This document shows, one piece after another, positions 1-6,901 of a stretch of 12,187 nucleotides of DNA. The number at the start of each line of letters is the position of its first letter. The first letter of the stretch is position 1. The position numbers were made by a program, and so were the translations under genes. Source of the stretch: Micavibrio sp. (GTDB lineage: Bacteria > Pseudomonadota > Alphaproteobacteria > Micavibrionales > Micavibrionaceae); contig JAPJRC010000063.1 of the NCBI GenBank assembly GCA_030824805.1, positions 1 to 12,187 of the forward strand. The letters run 5' to 3'. The notes under the pieces are model-generated. The model was not told the DNA's origin. It made no database searches and saw only the letters and a list, made by a program, of their open reading frames with translations.

Positions 1-113
1 GTTCGGTCAAGGACGACCCCAAAGCGGTGGAGCGCATAGCAGAACTGCCATTGCCCGGCAAAGACCCCCTTACGGGACAGGCTTCGCCTATGCGTGATTT
101 CTGGCAAGGGTGA
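1..113 (+). CDS. 3' end of an unrecognised gene (partial)
   Basis: Reading from base 3, the frame stays open for 36 codons and ends in TGA at 111-113. The third codon positions are rich in G and C, as in the real genes of this window, which supports coding. The visible C-terminus is Pro- and charge-rich and ends in RDFWQG. I do not recognise a family in so short a piece, and no domain motif is visible. A second plus-strand frame is open to about 94 but has poorer codon use. The gene begins outside the window and its function is unknown. Confidence 0.5.
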   Translation, partial: SVKDDPKAVERIAELPLPGKDPLTGQASPMRDFWQG

Positions 114-356
114 GATTTCCTTGACTTTTCCACAGCCTCTATGAGATACGTAGGGCGCAAACAGGTTATGGGTTTTTGGCAAACCATTGATAATTAAGAA
201 TAAAGCCAAATATTCCCGCGATACACGATCCTCTTCCCCCATCATTTTCGGGCGGCACAAGCGGTTTTAAGTATCAGCCCAGATGCTTAACCGCGGCATA
301 TGTCCGCTACGCCAGCCTCATAGTGGGGTGGGCTTATACATGATGAAAGACGATCT
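114..356 (+). promoter_or_regulatory. Intergenic leader upstream of the DEAD-box helicase
   Basis: This 243-base stretch has no convincing gene on either strand and is more AT-rich in its middle than its neighbours. CTTGAC at 120-125 matches the alphaproteobacterial sigma-70 -35 core, but the matching -10 (GATACG, 145-150) is poor, so the promoter call is weak. A tiny frame ATG ATG AAA GAC GAT CTA TGA (340-360) overlaps the helicase start as ATGA and may be chance. No riboswitch fold is recognisable by eye, and no terminator for the gene before it. Confidence 0.25.
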
Positions 357-2363
357 ATGACCACAAACTTTAAAGAGTTTGCGCTTAATCCTGCGCTGCA
401 CGCCTCCCTTGAAGCGATGAAATTCGAAACCCCGACGCCGATCCAGGCGCTGGCCATCCCGCACGCCCTCGAAGGCCGCGATATTATCGGCTCCGCCCAG
501 ACGGGTACCGGAAAAACGGCAGCTTTCTGCGTGCCGATGATCAACTACCTGATGGAAAACCCGACCGCCCACGCACTCGTGATGCTGCCGACACGCGAAC
601 TCGCGGCACAGGTCCATGTGGTCGCCCGCCAGATGATCGGAGAATTTGTAAAAGGCCCGCAAGGCATCAAGACGGCTCTTCTTATAGGCGGCGAGCCGAT
701 CGGCAAGCAATATGCGCAACTGGAACGTCGTCCGCGTCTTATCGTCGGTACGCCCGGCCGTATCAACGACCACCTGCGTTCCAACGAAGATCTCGTGGAC
801 CGCGTATCCTTTGTTGTTCTCGATGAAGCCGACCGTATGCTCGACATGGGCTTTGCGCCGCAGATCGACTCCATCCTCTCGGAAACCGCGCTCGAGCGCC
901 AGACGCTGATGTTCTCGGCAACGTTCCCCGATTCCATCGTTAAATTCACGAAACAGTACCTGCAAAATCCCGAACGTGTTTCCGCCGGTGTTCAGTCCAA
1001 GCCGGGCGAAAACATCGAGCAGGAATCGATGTTCGTTAATCAGGAACACAAATACGACGAGCTTTTGCTGCAACTTTCCAAACGTGAAGGTTCTGTTGTG
1101 ATTTTCGCTCGCACGCAACACGGTGCGGAAAAACTCGCGATCAAATTGAACAAGGACGAGCACACGGCCGAAGCCATTCACGGCGGTCTGCGCCAGCGTC
1201 AGCGCGACAAGGTGATCCAGCTCTTCCGCAAATCGGCGGTACGCATACTCGTTGCAACGGATGTTGCCGCGCGTGGCCTCGATGTGCCGCACGTGGAACA
1301 TGTTATCAACTTCGATCTGCCGCAAGTGGCCGAAGATTACATCCACCGCATTGGCCGTACGGCCCGTGCCGGTGCGAAAGGGCAGGCAGTGTCCTTTATT
1401 TCCCCGGGTGAACGTCACCTGTGGCGCGACATCGAACGCCTCCTCAACCCGGAAGCTGCCAACAGTGATGTTCGTGAAGGCGGACGCGGCGGCTTTAAAA
1501 AAGGCGGCAAAAAATTCGGTGCCGGTAAATCCTTTGGTAAAAAGGCTTTCGGCAAGAAGCCATTTGAAAAGCGCGAAGGCGGCGAAGAGTATGGCCGTCA
1601 GTTCGAACGCAAGGAAGGCGGTTTCAAAAAACCGTTCGGCGAGAAGAGATCCTTCGATAAAAAGCCGAAATGGAACCCCGATGGCGATTTCGAGCGCACG
1701 GAAAAGCCGCGCGGCGAATTCAAGAAACCGCGCCGTGAATTTGAACGCGACGACCGCCCGCAACGCACAGAAGGCAATCGTTTCGAAGGCAACCGCGATG
1801 GTGGTTTCAAAAAGCCGTTCAAGAAACGCGACGATGACTTTGCTTCCAATCCGGACTCTTACAAAAAGTCCCGTTTTGAAGGCGAGCGTAGCGAAGGCGG
1901 TTTCAAGAAACCTTTTAAGAAAAAATTCTTTAACGAAGGTGAAGGCCGTTCTTACGATCGTAAGCCGTTCCGCAAAGACGGCGAACAGCGCTCCGAAGGT
2001 GGTTATGCGAAAAAACCGTTCCGCAAGGATGGTGAATTCAAACCGCGCGGTGATCGTCCGTTCCGCGATGGTGAGCGTTCCGAGCGTTCTTTCGATCGCA
2101 ACGATCGCCCACAACGTTCCGAAGGTTACCAGGGCAATCGCGAAGGCGGTTTTAAAAAGCCGTTCAAACGGGATGACCGCGATGGCAACCGTTCCGAACG
2201 TCCTTTCCGCAAAGATGGCGAACAGCGCTCCGAAGGTGGTTTTAAGAAACCTTTTAAATCCGATGGCGCGAACAAAAAACCTTTTGGCGCAAAGACTTTC
2301 CGCAAGGATGGTGGCCAGCGCTCAGAAGGACACGCGCAGCGCAGCAAAAAGCGTGCCTACTAA
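357..2363 (+). CDS. DEAD-box ATP-dependent RNA helicase, RhlE-like, with long basic repetitive tail
   Basis: This 668-residue protein is expected to unwind or remodel RNA duplexes in the cytoplasm, in roles such as ribosome assembly, mRNA decay or cold adaptation. All core motifs are visible in order: Q motif PTPIQ (26-30), Walker A AQTGTGKT (47-54), PTRELA (78-83), TPGR (132-135), DEAD (156-159), SAT (187-189), VIFART (248-253), ATDVAARGLD (300-309) and HRIGRTARAG (330-339). The two RecA domains end near residue 370. About 300 further residues form a low-complexity tail of GGFKKPF, RKDGE and RSEGG units, much longer than a typical RhlE tail. The start fits because the F..L....L Q-motif spacing begins immediately; the Shine-Dalgarno (GAAAGA) is weak. 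The gene stands alone, with a terminator 20 bases after the stop. The core assignment is secure; RhlE versus DeaD or SrmB subtype is not. Confidence 0.95.
   Translation: MTTNFKEFALNPALHASLEAMKFETPTPIQALAIPHALEGRDIIGSAQTGTGKTAAFCVPMINYLMENPTAHALVMLPTRELAAQVHVVARQMIGEFVKGPQGIKTALLIGGEPIGKQYAQLERRPRLIVGTPGRINDHLRSNEDLVDRVSFVVLDEADRMLDMGFAPQIDSILSETALERQTLMFSATFPDSIVKFTKQYLQNPERVSAGVQSKPGENIEQESMFVNQEHKYDELLLQLSKREGSVVIFARTQHGAEKLAIKLNKDEHTAEAIHGGLRQRQRDKVIQLFRKSAVRILVATDVAARGLDVPHVEHVINFDLPQVAEDYIHRIGRTARAGAKGQAVSFISPGERHLWRDIERLLNPEAANSDVREGGRGGFKKGGKKFGAGKSFGKKAFGKKPFEKREGGEEYGRQFERKEGGFKKPFGEKRSFDKKPKWNPDGDFERTEKPRGEFKKPRREFERDDRPQRTEGNRFEGNRDGGFKKPFKKRDDDFASNPDSYKKSRFEGERSEGGFKKPFKKKFFNEGEGRSYDRKPFRKDGEQRSEGGYAKKPFRKDGEFKPRGDRPFRDGERSERSFDRNDRPQRSEGYQGNREGGFKKPFKRDDRDGNRSERPFRKDGEQRSEGGFKKPFKSDGANKKPFGAKTFRKDGGQRSEGHAQRSKKRAY
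1467..2360 (+). repeat. Degenerate coding repeats in the helicase C-terminal tail
   Basis: The segment codes for residues 371 to 668 and is built from imperfect short units: GGFKKPF (at least five near-copies), KPFRKDGE, QRSEGG and DRPQR. At DNA level, 1968-2004 and 2205-2241 are 37-base direct repeats differing at one position (C1979 versus T2216). The product is dominated by Lys, Arg, Gly, Phe, Glu and Asp, is probably disordered, and should bind RNA. The same composition opens long spurious frames on both strands here. Confidence 0.85.
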
Positions 2364-2382
2364 ATTAGAAAAACACGATTGT

Positions 2383-2411
2383 AAAAAAGCCGCATAAATG
2401 CGGCTTTTTTT
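2383..2411 (+). terminator. Intrinsic terminator of the helicase gene
   Basis: Stem GCCGCA/TGCGGC (2389-2394 with 2399-2404), loop TAAA, followed by seven T residues (2405-2411). A run of six A residues precedes the stem, so it could act in both directions. Confidence 0.9.
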
Positions 2412-2494
2412 ATGTCCCGACAAATCCTTTCGTATGTATGCCGGAACCAGCGGTTGTGTTTCCCGTTGGCATGGTTAGAGGAAAGGAGTCTGTT

Positions 2495-2872
2495 ATGCTT
2501 GCACACAATGATGTTGTCGCCACCATCGCCGTACAGGATATGGATCGCGCGCGAAAATTTTACGAAGAAAAACTTGGATTGGAATTCGAGGAAGCTATGG
2601 GTGACGAAGTCACCACATACAAGGCCGGTGATTCCCGTGTCTTCATTTACAAATCCGATAAAGCAGGTGGATATGATGCCACTGTCGCAACATGGACTGT
2701 AGAAGACGAAATAGAAAATCTGGTTGAAGAATTACGTGGGCATGGCGTGGAATTTGAACACTACGATATGCCTGACACACAGTTGGTCGGTGATATCCAT
2801 GTGAACGGCAATATGAAAGCCGCATGGTTTAAAGACCCGGACGGTAATATTCTTTGCCTAGTACAAGGCTAG
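2495..2872 (+). CDS. VOC-superfamily protein 1 (glyoxalase/bleomycin-resistance-like)
   Basis: The 125-residue product has the vicinal-oxygen-chelate pattern: a first strand NDVVATIAV, helix RARKFYEEKLGL and a final FKDPDGN strand-turn. The frame is open from 2438, but the ATG at 2495 is preceded by AGGAG (2484-2488) at 6 bases, so I use that start. It is about half identical by eye to the next gene. VOC enzymes usually place metal ligands (His, Gln or Glu) in the first strand and a Glu just after DPDGN. Here the first strand has no His and the last position reads ILCL, so metal-dependent glyoxalase I or dioxygenase activity is doubtful. Binding of a small hydrophobic ligand or antibiotic is possible. 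The substrate is unknown. The protein is cytoplasmic, with no signal peptide. Confidence 0.85.
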   Translation: MLAHNDVVATIAVQDMDRARKFYEEKLGLEFEEAMGDEVTTYKAGDSRVFIYKSDKAGGYDATVATWTVEDEIENLVEELRGHGVEFEHYDMPDTQLVGDIHVNGNMKAAWFKDPDGNILCLVQG

Positions 2873-2882
2873 CCGACTAAAT

Positions 2883-2911
2883 AAGAAACCCTGCATATGG
2901 CAGGGTTTCTT
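2883..2911 (+). terminator. Intrinsic terminator between the VOC genes
   Basis: A perfect 12-bp stem (AAGAAACCCTGC at 2883-2894 with GCAGGGTTTCTT at 2900-2911) and a 5-base loop. It is T-rich only within the closing arm (TTTCTT). It suggests the second VOC gene has its own promoter, and it rules out the in-frame ATG at 2897, which lies in the loop. Confidence 0.8.
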
Positions 2912-2983
2912 GCATGCAAAAAGTTTTGCAGGACCTGCGGGTATTTGTCTGATATTGTACGTTCGCCAATAAGAGGTCATAAA

Positions 2984-3367
2984 ATGTTATCTCAAAATGA
3001 CGTGATTGCGACGATCCCCGTAACCGATCTGGTGCGCTCGCGCAAATTCTATGAAGAAAAACTTGGGCTGGTTGTCGACACGGTGATGGGTGATTATTGC
3101 GTGTTGTACCGCACGGGCGACACACGCGTTTTCGTGTATCAATTGGACGGTACTTTTTCTGCAGGATCGGTGGTTGCGACCTGGGCCGTGGAAGATTTGC
3201 TTGAAACGCTTGTGGAGGAGCTGCAGGACAAAGGTATCATTTTTGAAACCTTTGCGCGGAAGGAATTTGTGCCGGACGGTGTCATTCAATATGCGGACGG
3301 ATTCAAATGCGCCGTGTTTAAAGATCCGGACGGACATTTGCTGAGTTTGTTCCAGCCGGATTTCTAG
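2984..3367 (+). CDS. VOC-superfamily protein 2 (glyoxalase/bleomycin-resistance-like), paralogue of its neighbour
   Basis: The 127-residue product has the same architecture as the gene before it: NDVIATIPV strand, RSRKFYEEKLGL helix, VEDLLETLVEEL middle helix and FKDPDGH near the end. The longer frame from 2897 starts inside a terminator loop. The ATG at 2984 has AAGAGG (2971-2976) 7 bases upstream and aligns exactly with the first paralogue, so it is preferred. The usual Glu after DPDG is replaced (HLLSL), and no His lies in the first strand, so canonical metal binding is again doubtful. The pair looks like a tandem duplication that has since diverged, most in the segment after residue 60. 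Substrate unknown; cytoplasmic. Confidence 0.85.
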   Translation: MLSQNDVIATIPVTDLVRSRKFYEEKLGLVVDTVMGDYCVLYRTGDTRVFVYQLDGTFSAGSVVATWAVEDLLETLVEELQDKGIIFETFARKEFVPDGVIQYADGFKCAVFKDPDGHLLSLFQPDF

Positions 3368-3371
3368 AAAT

Positions 3372-3405
3372 AAAAAACCCCGCCAGTTGGCGGGGTTTTT
3401 GTTTT
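3372..3405. terminator. Bidirectional terminator shared by VOC gene 2 and typA
   Basis: Stem CCCCGCC (3378-3384) with GGCGGGG (3389-3395) and loop AGTT, flanked by six A residues on the left and TTTTTGTTTT on the right. It sits between two convergent stop codons (3367 and 3407), so it can end transcription from both sides. Confidence 0.9.
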
Positions 3406-3406
3406 C

Positions 3407-5254
3407 TTAGGCTTCTGCGGCTTTCTTCGCCTGCTTCTTGGCGATCTCGCGCGCGTTGGAATCGAGGTGTTTCTTGCGAAGACGCAGGCCTTTTGGCGTT
3501 ACCTCGACCAGTTCGTCTTCATCGATATAGGACATCATCTCTTCCAGCGTCATTTTCTTCGGCGGGACGAGGATGACGGCTTCGTCGGCACCGGAAGCGC
3601 GGACGTTCGTCAATTGCTTGCCTTTAAGAACGTTGATTTCGAGGTCGTTTTCACGGCTGTGTTCGCCGACGACCATACCGCCGTAAACCTTGTCGCCGTG
3701 GCCGATAAACATGATACCGCGGTCCTGCAGCTTCCAGATCGCGTACGCAACGGCGTCGCCCTTGTCGGTGGAGATCAGTGCGCCGTTACGACGGGCTGCG
3801 ATATCGCCTTTGTAAGGGCCGTAGCTGTGGAAGAGGCGGTTCATCAGGCCCGTACCGCGCGTGTCGGTCAGGAATTGCGACTGATATCCGATCAGGCCGC
3901 GGGAAGGGGCGAGGAACGTGATACGCGTCTTGCCGGCACCCGACGGACGCATGTCGCGCAGTTCGGCTTTGCGCTGGGACATTTTTTCGACAACCGCACC
4001 GGAATAGACTTCATCCACGTCGCAGATGACTTCTTCGTACGGTTCCGTCGTGTTGCCTGCCTCGTCTTTCTTCAAAAGAACGCGCGGACGCGACACAGAA
4101 AGCTCGAAGCCTTCGCGGCGCATGGTTTCGATCAGAACACCGAGCTGGAGTTCGCCGCGGCCTGCGAGGTCGAACGCATCGCGGCCAGCGGATTCCGTTA
4201 CCTTGATGGCGACGTTGGTCTCGGCTTCGGCCATCAGGCGTTCGCGGATCATCGTGGATGTCAGCTTCTTGCCTTCCGTACCGGCGTATGGAGAGTCGTT
4301 AACCGTAATGGTAACGGCCATCGTCGGCGGGTCGATCGGTTGCGATGCGACAGGCTCTGTTACAGCTGGTTCGCAGATCGTGTCGGCCACAGAGGTTTTC
4401 TCCATACCGGCGACGACGATAATGTCGCCTGCAACGGCTTCCTGCACCGGAACCTTCTCGATACCGCGGTAGGCGAAGAGTTTGGTCAGGCGGAAGTTTT
4501 CAACCGTCTTGCCATCGAGGCCGAGGGATTTGACCACCATGTTGACCTTCGGGCGTCCCGTATAGACCTTACCGGTCAGAACACGGCCAAGGAACGGGTC
4601 GGAAGACAGCAGGGTCGCCAGCATCGTGAACGGCGCATCGACATCGACCTTCGGCGCCGGGACATGGCGCATAACGAGGTCCAGCAGCGGGTGCAGGTTT
4701 TCACGCGGCGCTTCAAGGCTGTCCGCACACCAGCCGTCGCGGCCGGAAGCGTAAAGAACCGGGAAGTCCAGCTGTTCATCGGAGGCGTCGAGGCTTACGA
4801 ACAGGTCGAACACTTCGTTCAGAACATCGTCGGGGCGGGCGTCGGCGCGGTCGATCTTGTTGATCATGACGATCGGCTTGATGCCGAGTTTCAGGGCCTT
4901 GCCGAGAACGAATTTGGTTTGCGGCAACGGGCCTTCGGCGGAGTCCGTCAGAAGGATAACGCCGTCGCACATGTTCAGAACGCGCTCGACCTCGCCGCCA
5001 AAGTCGGCGTGGCCCGGTGTGTCGATGATGTTGATACGAGCGCCGTCCCAGTCAATTGCCGTGCATTTCGCCAGAATGGTGATGCCACGCTCTTTTTCGA
5101 GGTCGTTGGAGTCCATCACGCGCTCTTCCACGTTCTGGTTCTCGCGGAACGTGCCGGATTGTTTCAGGATGTTGTCGATCAGGGTCGTTTTGCCATGGTC
5201 AACGTGCGCGATAATCGCGATGTTACGGATTTTATTCGGGTCTGTGGCGCCCAT
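3407..5254 (-). CDS. typA: Translational GTPase TypA/BipA
   Basis: The 615-residue protein is a ribosome-associated GTPase of the EF-G/LepA superfamily, implicated in 50S assembly and growth at low temperature or under stress. Motifs: G1 AHVDHGKT (16-23), switch I ERGITI (55-60), G3 DTPGH (78-82), G4 NKID (132-135) and a G5-like ASG near 169. Domain II follows, then the EF-G domain V-like part with GRGELQLGVLIETMRREGFE, and a BipA-type C-terminal domain ending in an Ala/Lys-rich tail. Length matches the family (about 600 residues). The start ATG lies directly before the conserved N-terminal RNIAIIAHVDHGKTT block. The ribosome site is weak (AAAGAAAGA, complement of 5263-5271). It is probably monocistronic, 204 bases downstream of the MFS gene, and ends at a shared bidirectional terminator. 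Confidence 0.97.
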   Translation of the reverse strand: MGATDPNKIRNIAIIAHVDHGKTTLIDNILKQSGTFRENQNVEERVMDSNDLEKERGITILAKCTAIDWDGARINIIDTPGHADFGGEVERVLNMCDGVILLTDSAEGPLPQTKFVLGKALKLGIKPIVMINKIDRADARPDDVLNEVFDLFVSLDASDEQLDFPVLYASGRDGWCADSLEAPRENLHPLLDLVMRHVPAPKVDVDAPFTMLATLLSSDPFLGRVLTGKVYTGRPKVNMVVKSLGLDGKTVENFRLTKLFAYRGIEKVPVQEAVAGDIIVVAGMEKTSVADTICEPAVTEPVASQPIDPPTMAVTITVNDSPYAGTEGKKLTSTMIRERLMAEAETNVAIKVTESAGRDAFDLAGRGELQLGVLIETMRREGFELSVSRPRVLLKKDEAGNTTEPYEEVICDVDEVYSGAVVEKMSQRKAELRDMRPSGAGKTRITFLAPSRGLIGYQSQFLTDTRGTGLMNRLFHSYGPYKGDIAARRNGALISTDKGDAVAYAIWKLQDRGIMFIGHGDKVYGGMVVGEHSRENDLEINVLKGKQLTNVRASGADEAVILVPPKKMTLEEMMSYIDEDELVEVTPKGLRLRKKHLDSNAREIAKKQAKKAAEA

Positions 5255-5295
5255 GTTGAGTGTCTTTCTTTGTTAGATCAATATGTTAGGGATGT

Positions 5296-5313
5296 GCCGC
5301 TACAGCCGCGGCT
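5296..5313. other. GC-rich palindrome upstream of typA
   Basis: AGCCGCGGCT (5304-5313) is a perfect 10-base palindrome, and GCCGC (5296-5300) can also pair with GCGGC (5308-5312), giving alternative small hairpins. It lies in the 204-base gap between the MFS stop and the typA start, about 40 bases before the typA start. It could be part of the typA leader or an operator. No T-run follows, so it is not a terminator. Confidence 0.25.
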
Positions 5314-5458
5314 AGGCGATAGAGCTAAACCGCGTCGGGGGGCTCTATACGAAACTGGCGAAGGAAATACAGGTATGTCTTTTCCATGGCGCCCGTGTAC
5401 AGGGATTTCCGCCGAAAAGCCAGAAAAATATGGGCAATTTCCGTGATTTCAGAGGCTT

Positions 5459-6685
5459 TTATTCCTCGGTGTAATCCAGCTCCTTGCCGTAGGTTTCCTT
5501 GATCAGGAAGGCCCCCAACAATGCCAGTCCGTACACGACCATTCCGACGATGGCGGCGGCATGGCCGAGGCTGACATGATCCTTTAGGAACAGCACTGAT
5601 AGCGTCATGGGAATGGTCGCGGCACGTGAAATATTCGGCACCATGGTTGTGACGGTGGCGCGCAGGTTGGTGCCGAAACTTTCGGCGGCCGTTGTGATGC
5701 CCAGCACCCAACACCCGCATCCGCACGAGATGGCGATATACAGGAAGATGACCGCAGGCAGCGAAAGCGGTACGGGCGAGAGGAGCAGCACACCTGTCAT
5801 CGCCGCGCCAAAGGCTATAAAGCCGATCAGGACCTTCTTGCGGCTTTTGAACCACTGGCTGATCCATGCGCTGGCAAAATCCGAAATTGCGAGGAACAGG
5901 TTGAACCAGATCATGATGCCTGCTGCGGTGACCACCAGCCCGTATTCCGATTGCATAAGCTCGGGTGCAAAAGTCGCCAGCACGCCGGACGCATACCAGA
6001 TAGGCAGAACCATAAAAGAGCAATAGAGGAATTTAAGCGTGCGTTGGGGCGACGATAAAACCATCGACCATTTGCCGCGCACGACATGACCCTTTATGTT
6101 TTCGAACAGGTTGGATTCATGCACCTTGATGCGGAAGATCAAAAGCCCCAGCCCCGCAATACCGCCGATAATATAGCTGGCGCGCCACGGGATAAAATGG
6201 GCGAGAAGTGCCGCCGTCAGCGCACCGAACACACCAAAGCCGACCACGATGCCAGTGCCGTAACCGCGTTTGTCCTTGGGCAGCGATTCACTGATCAACG
6301 TCACCGCAAGGCCGAGTTCTCCCGCGAGACCAAAGCCTGAAATAAAGCGAAAAACGGCGTAGGCCATCACGCTGTCGACAAGACCGTTGAGCAGCGTTGC
6401 CATCGAATAGACGATGATGGAAACGAACATCATTTTTGTGCGGCCGAACTTGTCACCCAGAACGCCGAACAGCAATCCGCCGATCAGCATGCCTCCCATC
6501 TGCATGTTGAGCAGGAAAACACCCGTATCGAAGATTTCCGCTTCGAGAACGCCAATGTCCTTGAGGGATGCTACGCGGTTGGCACCGAAAATCCAGAGAT
6601 CGTAAACATCAACAAAATAGCCGAGGGCCGCGACAATGACGGGTAGGGTAAGGATGCCTTTGGGCAATAATTTTTCTCTGATCAT
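5459..6685 (-). CDS. Major facilitator superfamily transporter (metabolite:H+ symporter-like)
   Basis: The 408-residue inner-membrane protein has about 12 hydrophobic segments split by a central charged loop (about 185-215). Signatures are VDVYD in the first helix (25-29), motif A GDKFGRTKMM between helices 2 and 3 (77-86), FRFISGFGLAGELG in helix 4 (112-125) and ESFGTNLRATVTT (335-347). It ends in KETYGKELDYTEE, typical of sugar/organic-acid porters. The frame extends to a TTG at 6700, but neither start has a good ribosome site, and ATG 6685 is simpler. CGCGC (321-325) in helix 10 is unusually Cys-rich. It is divergent from cysH, so a sulfur compound is a conceivable substrate, but nothing in the sequence fixes it. 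Confidence 0.9.
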   Translation of the reverse strand: MIREKLLPKGILTLPVIVAALGYFVDVYDLWIFGANRVASLKDIGVLEAEIFDTGVFLLNMQMGGMLIGGLLFGVLGDKFGRTKMMFVSIIVYSMATLLNGLVDSVMAYAVFRFISGFGLAGELGLAVTLISESLPKDKRGYGTGIVVGFGVFGALTAALLAHFIPWRASYIIGGIAGLGLLIFRIKVHESNLFENIKGHVVRGKWSMVLSSPQRTLKFLYCSFMVLPIWYASGVLATFAPELMQSEYGLVVTAAGIMIWFNLFLAISDFASAWISQWFKSRKKVLIGFIAFGAAMTGVLLLSPVPLSLPAVIFLYIAISCGCGCWVLGITTAAESFGTNLRATVTTMVPNISRAATIPMTLSVLFLKDHVSLGHAAAIVGMVVYGLALLGAFLIKETYGKELDYTEE

Positions 6686-6805
6686 TGGACCAATGTACAA
6701 AAAACTGGATGGAACGCCAGAGGGGATATTGACGGATCTGCTTTAAACCCCCATCTTCAATCGCATGGTAAAGGCTTTCGCTCTTATTTCTGTCTTCCAA
6801 AAATG

Positions 6806-6820
6806 TTGCGCATAGCGCAA
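6806..6820. promoter_or_regulatory. Interrupted palindrome, candidate operator between MFS gene and cysH
   Basis: TTGCGC-ATA-GCGCAA is a perfect 6-bp inverted repeat with a 3-base centre, 81 bases before the cysH start and 120 bases before the MFS start. Such symmetry suits a dimeric repressor or activator. A weak -35 (TTGACG, 6729-6734) with -10 CATCTT (6752-6757) at 17-base spacing lies upstream on the plus strand; if used, the palindrome would sit in the early transcript. The regulator is unknown. Confidence 0.35.
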
Positions 6821-6857
6821 TACCCATCCTGCTTCCCCAAATCGCTGTTTTGAACCT

Positions 6858-6877
6858 GTCCGCTCTTTTTTGCGGAC
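6858..6877 (+). other. Leader hairpin upstream of cysH
   Basis: GTCCGC and GCGGAC form a 6-bp stem around a pyrimidine loop (TCTTTTTT), ending 12 bases before the cysH Shine-Dalgarno AAGGAA (6890-6895). No T-run follows the stem, so it is not a normal terminator. It may be an RNA-stability or attenuation element, or chance. Confidence 0.3.
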
Positions 6878-6901
6878 CTTTAATTTTCCAAGGAAATTAT
6901 A

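Noticed and set aside
171..185. GGTTT/AAACC hairpin as terminator of the first gene
   Set aside because: The 5-bp stem is AT-rich and no T-run follows it.
318..2114. 598-codon minus-strand frame opposite the helicase
   Set aside because: It mirrors the helicase codon pattern, is Phe/Ala/Arg-rich without domains, and the plus-strand protein carries every DEAD-box motif. The frame is open only because of composition.
1968..2241. Spaced near-identical repeats as a CRISPR-like array
   Set aside because: Only two long copies exist, they lie in frame within a coding tail, and spacing is irregular.
1252..2397. 381-codon second plus-strand frame inside the helicase
   Set aside because: It is a Ser/Arg/Lys-rich low-complexity translation of the repeat tail in another frame, with no ribosome site and no recognisable domain.
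2438..2494. Upstream start for the first VOC gene
   Set aside because: The extra 19 residues are not part of the VOC fold, and the strong AGGAG lies immediately before the ATG at 2495.
2897..2983. Upstream start for the second VOC gene
   Set aside because: The ATG at 2897 is inside the loop of the preceding terminator hairpin, and the paralogue aligns from 2984.
3467..5446. 659-codon plus-strand frame opposite typA
   Set aside because: TypA is certain on the minus strand. The opposite frame shows the usual Val/Arg/Asp/Phe-rich antisense pattern and would run into the shared intergenic region without a start signal.
5325..6023. 232-codon minus-strand frame extending into the MFS-typA gap
   Set aside because: It overlaps the MFS gene in a different frame, is Arg/His/Cys-rich and has no membrane segments or motifs.
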